Of a stretch of 64,000 bases of DNA, positions 46,094-56,009 are shown in pieces. This DNA is from G963666945 sp963666945. Lineage in GTDB: Bacteria > Bacteroidota > Bacteroidia > Bacteroidales > Marinifilaceae. A program made the position numbers and the translations under genes. The first letter of the stretch is position 1; the number at the start of each line of letters is the position of its first letter. The notes under the pieces are model-generated. The model was given only the letters and a program-made list of their open reading frames with translations. It was not told the DNA's origin and ran no database searches. The stretch lies in the NCBI GenBank assembly GCA_963666945.2, contig CAXXRT010000055.1, positions 1 to 64,000 of the forward strand, given 5' to 3'.

Positions 46094-46450
46094 ATGATAG
46101 AACATTTGACATTTGACACATTCAAATCCAAGGTATTCGATTTTGAGAAGCACGACGACTGGCAATATAGCGGACAGCGTCCTGCTCTTGTAGATTTCTA
46201 TGCGTCCTGGTGTGGCCCTTGTAAAACTATTGCACCTATACTGGAAGAACTGCATATTGAATATCATGGGAAAATAGATATCTATAAGGTAAATACGGAA
46301 GAAGAACAAGAACTGTCTCAGATATTTGGTGTGCGCAGCATTCCAACCCTGTTGTTTATACCTAAGAGCGGTAAGCCTCAGGTTGCTCATGGTGCATTGC
46401 CACGTACAGAAATACAACGCGCTTTTAGAGAAATATTGGGTGTTGAATAA
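46094..46450 (+). CDS. trxA: Thioredoxin
   Basis: A 118-residue thioredoxin. The redox site is VDFYASWCGPCKTIAPIL, and the cis-Pro loop is VRSIPTLLFIPKSG. There is no signal peptide, so it is cytoplasmic. The start at 46094 (MIEHLTFDTFKSKV) is chosen over the ATG two codons earlier. It is divergent from cca and convergent with the Nudix gene. Confidence 0.93.
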   Translation: MIEHLTFDTFKSKVFDFEKHDDWQYSGQRPALVDFYASWCGPCKTIAPILEELHIEYHGKIDIYKVNTEEEQELSQIFGVRSIPTLLFIPKSGKPQVAHGALPRTEIQRAFREILGVE

Positions 46451-46582
46451 AAATATTAGCCTGTTTACATCAGGTATTACTATCGTTTGTTATTGTTCTC
46501 GAATTTAGGTTTAAATAATCTGTCTAGCACAGATTATATTAGTTAGTTAAGAATAGTGATATGTTGATGGCAACAGGCTTTT

Positions 46583-47194
46583 TTAATTTTCTTTAATCTC
46601 GTTAAGTAAATCCTTTAAAGTATTGTAAGTATTCTTCTTAAAATTGTCTTTATTCGAAAAATCCATCCATACAGCCTCTAAAATATCTTCCGATTTTTGA
46701 GGTGTAAGATTTTCATGTCCTTCATATGTCATCTTATACCAGTAGGTCTTTTTTAGAATTTTCTTTTCTTCTAATTGATAAGTATGAAATGTAGGTTCTA
46801 GTTCCTTTACTATTTCAGGGCTACTAATGCCACATTCTTCTTCAACTTCCCTTATTGCGGCAGTCTTGATATCTTCGTTGGGTTCAACATGACCTTTAGG
46901 CAAGTCCCATAAACCAAATCTTTTAATTGCCAGAAAACTCTTGTCTTTAGTGACAAGACCTCCTGCAGCAGTTATATTTACAAAAGCATTGCTAAAGCAG
47001 GAAAACAGTACTGAAATATCATGATGAATTACTGTAACCTTCTCTGTCTTTTCGTCATTTTCAAAATTGCGAATAAGTTTATGTAATTTTTTCTCAGAAG
47101 AAAATAAATAAGAATCACTATTTTTCTCTAAAAGAGAGTGATCATCGCTCAACAAAAATACCCGATCTTTAAAAAATACTTTATACATTTGCAT
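46583..47194 (-). CDS. Nudix hydrolase
   Basis: A 203-residue protein. The N-terminal 70 residues are family-specific, with no known role. The Nudix fold follows, with the full box GHVEPNEDIKTAAIREVEEECGI (G-5x-E-7x-REV-x-EE-x-GI) at about 107-129. AAGGLVTKDKSFLAIKRFGLWDLPK precedes it. Such enzymes cleave a nucleoside diphosphate linked to another group; the substrate is not evident. The start overlaps nothing. pyrE begins 41 bases away on the opposite strand, so the two probably share a promoter region. Confidence 0.9.
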   Translation of the reverse strand: MQMYKVFFKDRVFLLSDDHSLLEKNSDSYLFSSEKKLHKLIRNFENDEKTEKVTVIHHDISVLFSCFSNAFVNITAAGGLVTKDKSFLAIKRFGLWDLPKGHVEPNEDIKTAAIREVEEECGISSPEIVKELEPTFHTYQLEEKKILKKTYWYKMTYEGHENLTPQKSEDILEAVWMDFSNKDNFKKNTYNTLKDLLNEIKEN

Positions 47195-47235
47195 CTGCTA
47201 AACAGAGTATTAATAAGTTTTTAAAATTCAATATT

Positions 47236-47868
47236 ATGAAATCTACAGCAAAACAAGTAGCTGAATATCTATTACAAATTAAAGCAATTAAACTTGAACC
47301 TGCAAATCCATTTACCTGGGCATCAGGATGGAAGTCACCAATTTACTGCGATAACAGAAAGACTTTATCGTATCCTGAGGTTCGTACTTTCATCAGAGAT
47401 AAATTTGCTGAAACTATTAAAGAAGTTTATGGCGATTGCGATGTTATTGCTGGTGTAGCTACTGGGGCGATTGCACAGGGAGCATTGGTTGCTGAGGTAC
47501 TTAATAAGCCATTTGTTTACATTCGTTCTTCTGCTAAGTCTCATGGTCTTGAAAATAAGATAGAGGGAGAGATTAAAGCAGGACAGAAAGTAGTTGTTGT
47601 AGAAGATCTTATATCAACAGGAGGCTCAAGTCTTAATGCAGTAGAAGCTCTACGTGCAGCAGGATGTGAGGTTCTTGGAATGGTAGCGATCTTTACTTAT
47701 GGATTTCAGACTGCTGTTGATAACTTTGCTAATGCCGATTGCAAACTTGCTACTTTAAGTGACTACAATATTATGATAGAGCTTGCAGTAGAGAGTGGGT
47801 ACATAAGGGAAGAAGATGTTGAGAATTTGAAAGAATGGAGAAAAGACCCTTCAAACTGGGGAAAATAA
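47236..47868 (+). CDS. pyrE: Orotate phosphoribosyltransferase
   Basis: A 210-residue enzyme joining orotate and PRPP to give orotidine monophosphate in pyrimidine synthesis. The PRPP-binding motif is VVVVEDLISTGGSSLNAVEAL near residue 120, and the SPIYCDNRKTLSYP block near residue 36 is typical of bacterial PyrE. The length matches the family. The SRPBCC gene follows 24 bases downstream, an arrangement seen in other Bacteroidales. Confidence 0.95.
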   Translation: MKSTAKQVAEYLLQIKAIKLEPANPFTWASGWKSPIYCDNRKTLSYPEVRTFIRDKFAETIKEVYGDCDVIAGVATGAIAQGALVAEVLNKPFVYIRSSAKSHGLENKIEGEIKAGQKVVVVEDLISTGGSSLNAVEALRAAGCEVLGMVAIFTYGFQTAVDNFANADCKLATLSDYNIMIELAVESGYIREEDVENLKEWRKDPSNWGK

Positions 47869-47892
47869 TTTTATATCAGGAGGATTGAGGCG

Positions 47893-48345
47893 ATGAGTAC
47901 AACAAAGATAGTTAGTAGCGTTAAGCAGATTAATAATTCAACAGATAAGGTATATGGTTTTTTGTCTGATTTCAACAAAATAGGTACCCTTATTGATGCC
48001 GCACGCAATATGGGGGCAGCTCAAGGTATGGATTTTGGAGACAAGATAGAGAATGTTGAGACAACAGAGGATACTTGTCATTTTACAGTCAAAGGATTTG
48101 GAGATGCCGGCCTTAGAATAGTAGAGCGTGAAGAAAACAAAACCATAAAGCTTACAGGCGACGGGAAAGTGCCATTTCAGTTTAATATGTGGATACAGCT
48201 GATAAATAAAGGACCTTACGATACACGCCTAAGGTTGACTTTTCATGCAGAGCTAAACATGATGATGAAAATGATGCTTAAGAAAAAGCTGGAAAATGGA
48301 ATAGAGCAAATGGCTGACGGCCTGACTAAAATTCCTTACATATAG
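47893..48345 (+). CDS. SRPBCC family protein
   Basis: A 150-residue protein with the helix-grip START/polyketide-cyclase outline: an N-terminal strand (TKIVSSVKQINNSTDKVYGFLSDFNKIG), a run of beta-strands (CHFTVKGFGDAGLRIVERE), and a long C-terminal helix rich in Met and Lys (MMMKMMLKKKLENGIEQM). No catalytic motif is visible. A lipid or small hydrophobic ligand is typical of the fold. It is likely co-transcribed with pyrE. Confidence 0.8.
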   Translation: MSTTKIVSSVKQINNSTDKVYGFLSDFNKIGTLIDAARNMGAAQGMDFGDKIENVETTEDTCHFTVKGFGDAGLRIVEREENKTIKLTGDGKVPFQFNMWIQLINKGPYDTRLRLTFHAELNMMMKMMLKKKLENGIEQMADGLTKIPYI

Positions 48346-48535
48346 AAAAATTTTTATCTACTATATTAAAATTACTTAAGCGGATTCCTTTTATTCTTTC
48401 GAAATTATATAAGCAGAAAGAAAACAGGGATCCGTTTTTTTGTTATTCCATTATATTGATTATGTGAATTCTAAGACTTTGTTAAAATAAAAATAATACT
48501 GTCCTGAAAATAAAATAGGTGTCAAATCAATAAAA

Positions 48536-50509
48536 TTAAACTAATACATTATTTAATTTTAAATGGAAAATAGTCCCCACGTCCTTTTTCGATTCCACAG
48601 ATATTTCTCCATTTAATAGTTTTGATATTTCTCTACAGGTAGCAAGTCCTAAGCCAATGCCTCCGAATTTTCTTGTTTTTGAATTATCGGCCTGTCTGAA
48701 TTTTTCGAATATTATATCCTGCAAATCATCATCTATACCACTACCTGTATCCCTTACCGAGAATATTAGATCCTTTTTTTGTACGAAATATGAGAATTCA
48801 ACTTCACCTTTATCGGTGAATTTAATTGCATTTGTCATTAGGTGTGATATTAATTCCTTTAATTTAGCTCTGTCGGTATTTATTTTTATTTCTGGTCCAA
48901 TTAGTATGCTATTGCAGATGCAATTGATATTAAGTTTGTCCCTTGCTATCAGCTCAGATTTAAAATAAAGTATCAATTCTTTTGTGAAATCATTAAAGCA
49001 AAACACTTCTTTTTGAAGTTTATATTCGCCGGCCTGTAATAGTGTAAGGCTGAATATTGATTCAATAATATCGAGTAATTGATTGCCGTTTTTATTGATT
49101 AGCTTAACCATTTGTAGTATTTCAGTATTATCCATTTCTGAATCAATAAGATTACTTAACCCAATAACCGTATTAAGGGGAGTTCTAAGTTCATGACTCA
49201 TGGTGGCCATAAACGATGATTTTAAACGATTTATTTCTTCTGCCTTTTGTTTCGCCTTAATAAGCTCCAGATTTTGTTTTTTATATTTTCTGTTGAGAAT
49301 AGCAAATCTGTTATTTTGTATTTGTAAGTTTTTTAATGCTTCTTTTTGTTCTGTGATATCAAGGAATATTACAACTCCAGAGGTTACTTCGTTTTTATCA
49401 TTAAAAATGGGGGCTGCATTTGCCCATATATATTTTTCATTATTTTTATCGAATTTTAATATTAATTCATCACTTACATTCTTTCCTGTTCTTATTGCTT
49501 TTATATGCGGTAATTCCTCGTGTTTATAAGGTGTTTTATCGGAATGAAGTACATTGTCCTTAAAAATATTATTATATAGATTTATTGTTTCATGTATGCT
49601 GTTTTTTCTTCCACCGCCTAATAATTTTCCAACTTTATTGATATATCTTATTTTTCCACTTGGTGCCTCGGTTAGAGCTATACCTGCATGACTATTTTCC
49701 ATCGTAGCCTTTAATACCGATTTATTGTTTTTGTATATTCTGTAAAGTTCTTTATAAGTTAATTCAAGTATCTTTTCTTCGCTTAATCCCTTTATACTGA
49801 TACCAGTGCTTGATTCCTTCTGAATAATAAGTCTTGCCTTTGAAATAAAGTTCTTAATAGGTCTGGAAATAGTATTGGTTAGATATGCTGCAAATATTAT
49901 ACTGATAATAAATATTGATATAATTACCGATCCCAAGAGGCGTATAAGAGAATCTTTATTGTTTTTTATTTCGGAAAAAAACACGTCAGCTTTATTTTTT
50001 GCAAAATCAAGAACTACATTATTCTTTTGTAGAGCATTGTTTTTACATATTGGAAATTTATTAGTTGCAATTTCTCGAAGTTCATTATATTTTTTCTCCT
50101 TTTTTAAAATTAATGCTTTGTATGCCAGATTCTGACATTCTTTATAAGCATTTCTTATGTCAACAACAGAATTAATGTCTCCCAGATATTTTGAATAAAC
50201 AATATCATAAGATATTTCAAAAAGGGTTTCGTAAGTCTTTATAAGTCCGGAATATTCTTCAAAATCTTCATCACTATCTATAAGACGTAAATTTTCAACA
50301 GTAATATGAAGATTGTGGATGATTGAATTAATATCTCTTACCGAGTTATTAACTGTAAAGGGATGTTCGTAAATTAAGTTGGAATGATAACTTATGTAAC
50401 TTAAAGTCATAAAGGAAGTTATTCCCGAAATTAAAGATAAAAGTAAAATAATGCTAAATCCCAGGATAATACGTGTCCTGAACCGTAGTCTTTTAATATT
50501 AAAAACCAT
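48536..50509 (-). CDS. Membrane sensor histidine kinase with PAS domain
   Basis: A 657-residue kinase. Two membrane helices (about 14-38 and 188-212) flank a helical extracytoplasmic sensor. A PAS domain (about 262-385, with LTEAPSGKIRYINKVGKLLG) is followed by a coiled coil (about 390-428). The dimerisation domain carries the phospho-acceptor His in FMATMSHELRTPLNTVIG, and the ATPase domain has DTGSGIDDDLQDIIFEKF and FGGIGLGLATCREI. It has no receiver domain and no response regulator lies beside it, so it is an orphan. The ligand is unknown. Confidence 0.92.
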   Translation of the reverse strand: MVFNIKRLRFRTRIILGFSIILLLSLISGITSFMTLSYISYHSNLIYEHPFTVNNSVRDINSIIHNLHITVENLRLIDSDEDFEEYSGLIKTYETLFEISYDIVYSKYLGDINSVVDIRNAYKECQNLAYKALILKKEKKYNELREIATNKFPICKNNALQKNNVVLDFAKNKADVFFSEIKNNKDSLIRLLGSVIISIFIISIIFAAYLTNTISRPIKNFISKARLIIQKESSTGISIKGLSEEKILELTYKELYRIYKNNKSVLKATMENSHAGIALTEAPSGKIRYINKVGKLLGGGRKNSIHETINLYNNIFKDNVLHSDKTPYKHEELPHIKAIRTGKNVSDELILKFDKNNEKYIWANAAPIFNDKNEVTSGVVIFLDITEQKEALKNLQIQNNRFAILNRKYKKQNLELIKAKQKAEEINRLKSSFMATMSHELRTPLNTVIGLSNLIDSEMDNTEILQMVKLINKNGNQLLDIIESIFSLTLLQAGEYKLQKEVFCFNDFTKELILYFKSELIARDKLNINCICNSILIGPEIKINTDRAKLKELISHLMTNAIKFTDKGEVEFSYFVQKKDLIFSVRDTGSGIDDDLQDIIFEKFRQADNSKTRKFGGIGLGLATCREISKLLNGEISVESKKDVGTIFHLKLNNVLV

Positions 50510-50785
50510 GTTTCCCTATTGTTAAATGTCGCTGATTAAATTGAAAGAATTTATTTAGTGAATTCTGTCATTTTATGTAAAAAAATAGAATGCACAATAA
50601 ATTTGTTTCTTACAACTTTAAATATAATCATTTGTATTGTTAATTCAAGTGATGAGAATTAATTAATTCACTGTTTATTTTATAATTTATTGTCTCAAAA
50701 TTTTAAATGTGTAGCTTTGCACTCTCCATTTGAATAAATTATGAAGGGGTATGAATAGAATTAGCTGATTAAAAGAATAAGTGAA

Positions 50786-51103
50786 ATGAGTTGGTTGTAT
50801 CTTATATTAGCAGGGATTTTTGAAATAGGATGGCCTTTAGGAATTAAATTATCACAGACTATGCCATCAAAAATATTAGGAGTAGTATTAGCTGTAATTT
50901 CTATGGTAGCCAGTATGTGGTTTTTATGGATTGCTCAGAAAACTATTCCAATAGGAACGGCCTATGTCGTTTGGACTGGCATAGGAGCGGTAGGAACATT
51001 AATTTTGGGAATAACTCTTTTTGGTGATTCAGCAAGTCTGTTAAGATTGTGTTCAGCTCTTTTAATAATAATAGGCGTGGTTGGTCTAAAATTGGCAAAC
51101 TAA
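50786..51103 (+). CDS. sugE: SMR family exporter, SugE/Gdx type
   Basis: A 105-residue four-helix small multidrug resistance protein. The invariant membrane Glu is in AGIFEIGWPLGIKLS, and the Gdx/SugE-type GTAYVVWTGIGAVGT loop is present. The SugE/Gdx subclass exports guanidinium ions with proton antiport, whereas EmrE-like members export drugs. I looked for a ykkC guanidine riboswitch in the 276 bases upstream and did not see its conserved motifs. Confidence 0.9.
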   Translation: MSWLYLILAGIFEIGWPLGIKLSQTMPSKILGVVLAVISMVASMWFLWIAQKTIPIGTAYVVWTGIGAVGTLILGITLFGDSASLLRLCSALLIIIGVVGLKLAN

Positions 51104-51195
51104 TTACTCTGCATAACAATTGTTTTACTATTTTCGTTAAACAATTTGTAGATTATTGCATCTCAGTCAAAATGTTCATCTGAAAATAATTTAAT

Positions 51196-53604
51196 ATGGG
51201 ATTAAAGCTATATATATCAGCATTATTTTTGATATTTTGCACAACTGCACTTTTTGCTCAAAATGGAGTTATTAAAGGTAGAGTATACAATAGCATTAAC
51301 AACGAGCCTATACCCTTTGCAAATGTTGTAATAGAGGGCACTAAGATGGGGGCATCTTCAGATACAGAAGGTAATTACAGAATAGAAAATTTAAAGCCTG
51401 GAATATATACTGTTATTTGCAGTTTTGTGGGTTTCGAAAAAGCTGTTTTGTATGAGGTAAGAGTTAGTCCTGCCAAACCGACAATATTGGATATACCAAT
51501 GGTTGAAGAGGCGGAAGTACTTGGAGAGGTGGTTGTTCGTTCCGCACGTTTCAATAAAACAGAAGAGAGTCCCGTTAGTCTTCGTACCATTAGTGCAACA
51601 GAAATATACCGTAGTCCGGGCGGTAACAGGGATATTTCCAAGGTTATTCAGGTACTTCCTGGTGTAGCCTCAACTGTATCATTTCGTAACGATATTATTG
51701 TCAGGGGAGGAGCACCAAACGAAAATCGTTTTTTTATCGACGGCATTGAGGTTCCCAATATTAATCACTTTGCCACTCAGGGATCGTCCGGAGGACCTGT
51801 TGGAATGATTAACGTAAACTTTCTTCGTGAGACCGATTTCTATGCAGGAGCCTTTCCCGCAAACCGTGGCAACGCACTTAGTTCGGTTATTGATTTCCGT
51901 CAGATAAGTGGTAACGATGAGAAACTAACAGGGAATTTTATGCTGGGATCCAGCGACCTTGGTATTACCCTCGATGGACCATCAGGAAAGAATTCCAGTT
52001 TTATCTTTTCTGCCCGTAGATCTTATCTTCAATTTCTGTTTAAGTTTTTGAAGCTTCCTTTTTTGCCGACATACAACGATTTTCAGTATAAACACGACTT
52101 TAGGATAAACGAAAAGAATAAGCTGACAATCATCGGTCTTGGTGCATACGACGATCTAAGACTTAACGAATCGGTAAACGAGGATATTTCCGATTCTACA
52201 GATATCAGAAGGAATAATTATCTTCTTGGTAATCTTCCAGTTAATAAGCAATGGAATTATACCTTGGGGGCCAAATGGACCCATTTTTCCGGTCACAGTT
52301 ACCAGACCATAGTGCTTAGTCGCAACCATCTTAAAAACTCAGCCACTAAATATCAGGATAATATAGAAGATCCCGACAAGTTGCTGATAGATTATACCTC
52401 CCAGGAGATAGAGAATAAATTACGTTTCGAGAATACAAGTCGGAGTGAAGGTTGGAAGTGGAACTATGGAGTGGGGTATGAAAGGGTTCGCTATACAAAC
52501 TCAACATATAACAAGAAAGAACTAAACGGTGCAGTCACAGTTATTGATTTCGATTCAGAATTGGAATTCAATAAGTTCTCACTGTTTTCACAGGTCAGTA
52601 AATCAGTTTTAAACGATAGACTAACCCTTTCGTTAGGCTTAAGGACAGACTTTAACGATTATTCCAACGATATGGCTAATCCTCTCGATCAGTTGTCCCC
52701 ACGCTTTTCAGCATCGTATATTATTAGTCCTAAGTTTAACGCCAATTTCAATGTGGGACGATATTTTCAGCTTCCTGCCTATACTGTAATGGGTTACAGG
52801 GATAGTGACAACAATCTTGTAAACAAGAAAAACAATATTACCTATGTGTGTTCAAACCATTTAGTCAGCGGACTGGAATTTAATCCAAGTCAGTATGCTA
52901 AAATCACCCTAGAGGGATTCTATAAGACCTATTCAAATTATCCATATCTTATTGATGAGGAAATCTCTCTGGCCAATCTTGGCGGGGATTTTGGGGTGAT
53001 AGGAAACGATGCGGTTACTTCCACATCGAAAGGAAGAAGTTATGGTGTTGAGCTATTGATGCAACAAAAATTAATCAGTTCAGTATATGGCATTCTGTCA
53101 TATACATGGGTAAGAAGTGAATTTCAGGACAAGACGGGCAGTTATATACCATCGGCATGGGATAACAAGCATATCCTTAATATTACCGCAGGATACAGGG
53201 CGAAACGCAATTGGGAGTTCGGAATGAAATTCCGTTTGCTGGGAGGTGCCCCATATACTCCTTACGACAGACAACTTTCAGCATTAAAAGAGGTTTGGGA
53301 TGTTACACGTCAGGGTATATACGACTGGGATAAGCTGAATACCAAAAGAAATTCTGTTTCCCATGGTCTTGATATCAGGGTTGACAAAAAATGGTTCTTC
53401 AAACGCTGGACTCTTGATATGTATCTTGATATTCAAAATATATATAACTCTAAGATCGAAACCCAGCCATATCTCGATGTAGTAAGAGATGCCTCAGGAA
53501 ATTTTGTGGAAGATCCGCAGAATCCCAATGCCTATAAGATTTACGATATTGAGAATACTAGTGGAACAGTTTTGCCATCTATTGGATTGATGATTGAGTT
53601 TTAG
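51196..53604 (+). CDS. TonB-dependent outer-membrane receptor
   Basis: An 802-residue receptor. A signal peptide (1-22, ending ALFAQ) is followed by a carboxypeptidase-like regulatory domain (GVIKGRVYNSINNEPIPFANVV, about 24-105), a plug domain (RSPGGNRDISKVIQVLPGV, DIIVRGGAPNENRFFIDG, about 118-235), and a long beta-barrel ending in IGLMIEF with terminal Phe. No SusD partner follows, so it is not a polysaccharide-type SusCD pair; siderophore, cofactor or peptide uptake is more likely. It follows sugE by 92 bases. Confidence 0.93.
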   Translation: MGLKLYISALFLIFCTTALFAQNGVIKGRVYNSINNEPIPFANVVIEGTKMGASSDTEGNYRIENLKPGIYTVICSFVGFEKAVLYEVRVSPAKPTILDIPMVEEAEVLGEVVVRSARFNKTEESPVSLRTISATEIYRSPGGNRDISKVIQVLPGVASTVSFRNDIIVRGGAPNENRFFIDGIEVPNINHFATQGSSGGPVGMINVNFLRETDFYAGAFPANRGNALSSVIDFRQISGNDEKLTGNFMLGSSDLGITLDGPSGKNSSFIFSARRSYLQFLFKFLKLPFLPTYNDFQYKHDFRINEKNKLTIIGLGAYDDLRLNESVNEDISDSTDIRRNNYLLGNLPVNKQWNYTLGAKWTHFSGHSYQTIVLSRNHLKNSATKYQDNIEDPDKLLIDYTSQEIENKLRFENTSRSEGWKWNYGVGYERVRYTNSTYNKKELNGAVTVIDFDSELEFNKFSLFSQVSKSVLNDRLTLSLGLRTDFNDYSNDMANPLDQLSPRFSASYIISPKFNANFNVGRYFQLPAYTVMGYRDSDNNLVNKKNNITYVCSNHLVSGLEFNPSQYAKITLEGFYKTYSNYPYLIDEEISLANLGGDFGVIGNDAVTSTSKGRSYGVELLMQQKLISSVYGILSYTWVRSEFQDKTGSYIPSAWDNKHILNITAGYRAKRNWEFGMKFRLLGGAPYTPYDRQLSALKEVWDVTRQGIYDWDKLNTKRNSVSHGLDIRVDKKWFFKRWTLDMYLDIQNIYNSKIETQPYLDVVRDASGNFVEDPQNPNAYKIYDIENTSGTVLPSIGLMIEF

Positions 53605-53740
53605 CGTGTTTTTTAATCTGATAGATAATACCTGACATATATTTATTTATATTGTTAAGTAGGGTTAGGTTTTTCCTGTTTTTATGTTTTGTTTTCTTTA
53701 TGTCTGAGAGGTATTTGTGCCTAATCTATGCCAGGTTTTT

Positions 53741-53784
53741 TGTGTGTTTTCTGTGTGTTTTCTGTGTGTCTCGTGTGTGTTATT
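53741..53784. repeat. Short tandem repeat, 11-base period
   Basis: TGTGTGTTTTC occurs twice exactly (53741-53762), then in two degenerate copies to about 53784. It lies in the non-coding gap after the TonB receptor gene. Confidence 0.75.
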
Positions 53785-53828
53785 AACATACAAAACACAT
53801 AATAGACACATATTAATGTCTTTGAAAA

Positions 53829-53860
53829 TTTGTTTTTGGTATTTATTTGTTATAACTTTA
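53829..53860 (+). promoter_or_regulatory. Bacteroidota-type promoter upstream of the DUF6266 gene
   Basis: TTTG at 53829-53832 and TAACTTTA at 53853-53860 are 20 bases apart. Transcription would begin near 53866, about 30 bases before the ATG at 53896. The -7 box ends in A rather than G. Confidence 0.45.
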
Positions 53861-53895
53861 GTGATGTTAAATTATTGTAAATAAATATAAAGAAA

Positions 53896-54519
53896 ATGGC
53901 TATTATTAAAGGAGGTGCTATATCGGGTAAATTTGGAAAACTAGTTGGGGCAAAATGGAAAGATTTAGATATCATTAGAACAGTACCCCGTAAGCGCAAG
54001 GCTGGAGAATGGAGTGAAAAGCAAATAGCACATCGTAAGTGTTTTGCTGCAGCGAATGCATTTGCAAGAAATTCGAGAGAATCGTTAATTAAACCTATTT
54101 GGAATCGTGCAGCGACAGGGCATTTTAGCGGGTATAACATATTTATGAAAGCCAATAAGCCTGCCTTTGAACCTGCAGGAGAACTTATCGATCCCCGTAT
54201 GCTTAAAATGACTACAGGGAAATTGCCTTTACCATTTAATATAGCGGCGACATATGAGTGCGGCGAAAAAGTTTCAATCGACGTATCATGGGAAAATGCT
54301 GATGCGCTGGATTTTGTACACGATACAGATAAACTGATGATAATACTTTTTAGAAACTTGCATTTTACTGCTCCCATAGATACCGGTTTTACCAGAATTC
54401 AAGCTAAAGCACATATAGAACTTTCTCCTGATTACAGAAATAGGGAATGCATATATATTTTCTTTCAAAACCAGAAAGGAGATGAATTTTCTGATAGTTT
54501 TGGGGTATTAACGCAGTAA
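53896..54519 (+). CDS. DUF6266 family protein
   Basis: A 207-residue protein with no signal peptide or membrane helix. Its start (MAIIKGGAISGKFGKLVGAKW) and the central SLIKPIWNRAATGHFSGYNIFMK are typical of the Bacteroidota-specific DUF6266 family; members often occur as paralogues. The basic N-terminal half suggests nucleic-acid or filament contact, but no function is established. It has its own promoter and no linked neighbour. Confidence 0.8.
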   Translation: MAIIKGGAISGKFGKLVGAKWKDLDIIRTVPRKRKAGEWSEKQIAHRKCFAAANAFARNSRESLIKPIWNRAATGHFSGYNIFMKANKPAFEPAGELIDPRMLKMTTGKLPLPFNIAATYECGEKVSIDVSWENADALDFVHDTDKLMIILFRNLHFTAPIDTGFTRIQAKAHIELSPDYRNRECIYIFFQNQKGDEFSDSFGVLTQ

Positions 54520-54706
54520 TTATATGATAAAGAGTGTATATACGTTTAGTTTCTTTTGTATAGGTTTTATGTATTTGTGTAATCTTGTGTTTATAGTTGT
54601 TAATTCTTATAGGATAAATAATAATGGAACAGAGGTTAGATATTTTCCGAAGTTTGTTTTCATTAAAAAATAAAATAATATACCTTTACTTAATATAAAA
54701 TACAAA

Positions 54707-55120
54707 ATGGAAACAATTAGATTATTAACATGCGATAATAACCGTGAGGCTTCTATCATTAAAGGTCATCTCGAGAATGAAGGTATAGGGTGTTTTTTAA
54801 CGAATGAGAATTTTTCAACATTGATGCCTCATTTTTTTGGTATTCTTGGCGCAGGAGTTCAGATTCTTGTTGATAAAACTGATTATCAGAAAGCTGTAAA
54901 GTTACTTGATTTAGATCAGCCTGATCAACATGAGTTAGTTTGTCCTAATTGTAAATCAACAAATATAGGATTTGGCTTGGGTAGAAGAAAGTCCGGGAAA
55001 ATAACAACTATTTTGTTATCACTTCTTGCAGGAGTTCCATTTAATAATATTAACAATCGCTATTATTGCCGGGATTGTAATACTGATTTTAAAATATATC
55101 AATTTAATAGGAAACATTAA
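54707..55120 (+). CDS. DUF2007 domain protein with C-terminal zinc ribbon
   Basis: A 137-residue protein. The N-terminal DUF2007 domain (about 1-72) has NREASIIKGHLENEGIGCFL and GVQILVDKTDYQKAVKLL, the 'putative prokaryotic signal transducing protein' fold. The C-terminus has two CxxC pairs (CPNCKSTNIGFG and YYCRDCNTDF) that probably bind zinc, with a hydrophobic stretch between them. The role is unknown. Confidence 0.82.
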   Translation: METIRLLTCDNNREASIIKGHLENEGIGCFLTNENFSTLMPHFFGILGAGVQILVDKTDYQKAVKLLDLDQPDQHELVCPNCKSTNIGFGLGRRKSGKITTILLSLLAGVPFNNINNRYYCRDCNTDFKIYQFNRKH

Positions 55121-55178
55121 TTAGGAATCAATTTACAGACAATTCGTTAGTTGATTTTTTTCGTATTTACTGTTTTAT

Positions 55179-55475
55179 TTGTTTAAGTCGGGGTTAATAA
55201 TCACTGTAGTCTTTAGTATTATAGCTTTTATTGGAATAAATATTGTGTTTATTAGTCCCGGTAATCGCGATGTTTCAGATATAAAGCTAACAGAAATCAC
55301 CTATTTTGTTGATAAAGGTTGTATGGTTTTATGCTTTGATTATACTGGCTGTTATGCGAGTGATGGTAGCTTATCTGAAAGTGGTTTTAGAAGTTATATA
55401 TTTATCGCCATAATATGTAATTGGAAGTTAAAAGGATTACTGAAGCTAAAAAAGAGTAATATTAATATAACTTAA
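55179..55475 (+). CDS. Doubtful small membrane protein
   Basis: A 98-codon frame starting at TTG. The first 28 residues are hydrophobic; the rest (VDKGCMVLCFDYTGCYASDG) has three Cys but no known motif, and the end is Lys-rich. The weak start, lack of a clear promoter, and nearby remnants make this either a small unknown gene or a decayed piece. Confidence 0.3.
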   Translation: MFKSGLIITVVFSIIAFIGINIVFISPGNRDVSDIKLTEITYFVDKGCMVLCFDYTGCYASDGSLSESGFRSYIFIAIICNWKLKGLLKLKKSNINIT

Positions 55476-55574
55476 TTAATTAAATAGTGGTATATTTATA
55501 TATCATACTAAATTAATATAGTATCATTCATAATATATTATGAAGTCTTTTAGAAATCTAACCAAGAAATTAAA

Positions 55575-55982
55575 ATGAGTATAAAAGGTGTGATTATTAG
55601 TTACTTGCTTACTTTCATAGTTTTTTTGATAATAGATATGTTGTGGCTAGGCGTTATTGCTAAAAACATGTACCAAAAGTATCTAGGTGGTTTTTTAACA
55701 GATGATGTTAATTGGATTGCTGCTATAATCTTTTATTTTATTTACGTTATAGGGATTTTAATCTTCGCAATTTACCCATCAGTAAGTAAGGGCTCAATTT
55801 ATAATGCAGTTTTGATGGGGGCATTATTTGGTTTTTTTACATATGCTACCTATGATTTAACAAATTTAGCTACACTTAAGGGCTGGCCTTTGCCTATTGT
55901 TTTTATTGATATTATCTGGGGTACGTTTCTTTCTGCTGTAGTTAGTTTTTCTGGTTTTTATATCGTAAAATGGTTAAACTAA
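55575..55982 (+). CDS. DUF2177 family membrane protein
   Basis: A 135-residue protein with four membrane helices. Family marks are the first helix with IIDMLWLGVIAKNMYQKYLG, the central GALFGFFTYATYDLTNLATL, and WPLPIVFIDIIWGTFLSA. The family is widespread but has no known role. A LytTR-type remnant lies just downstream. Confidence 0.88.
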   Translation: MSIKGVIISYLLTFIVFLIIDMLWLGVIAKNMYQKYLGGFLTDDVNWIAAIIFYFIYVIGILIFAIYPSVSKGSIYNAVLMGALFGFFTYATYDLTNLATLKGWPLPIVFIDIIWGTFLSAVVSFSGFYIVKWLN

Positions 55983-56009
55983 TATTGAATGTATTAAATA
56001 GAAGTGTCT

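Noticed and set aside
50510..50785. Possible guanidine (ykkC) riboswitch before sugE
   Set aside because: The SugE/Gdx subclass is often under such control, but the conserved motifs of the guanidine riboswitches are not visible in these AT-rich bases.
55179..55475. Named function for the small TTG-start frame
   Set aside because: A hydrophobic start and three Cys are not enough to assign a family. It is listed only as doubtful.
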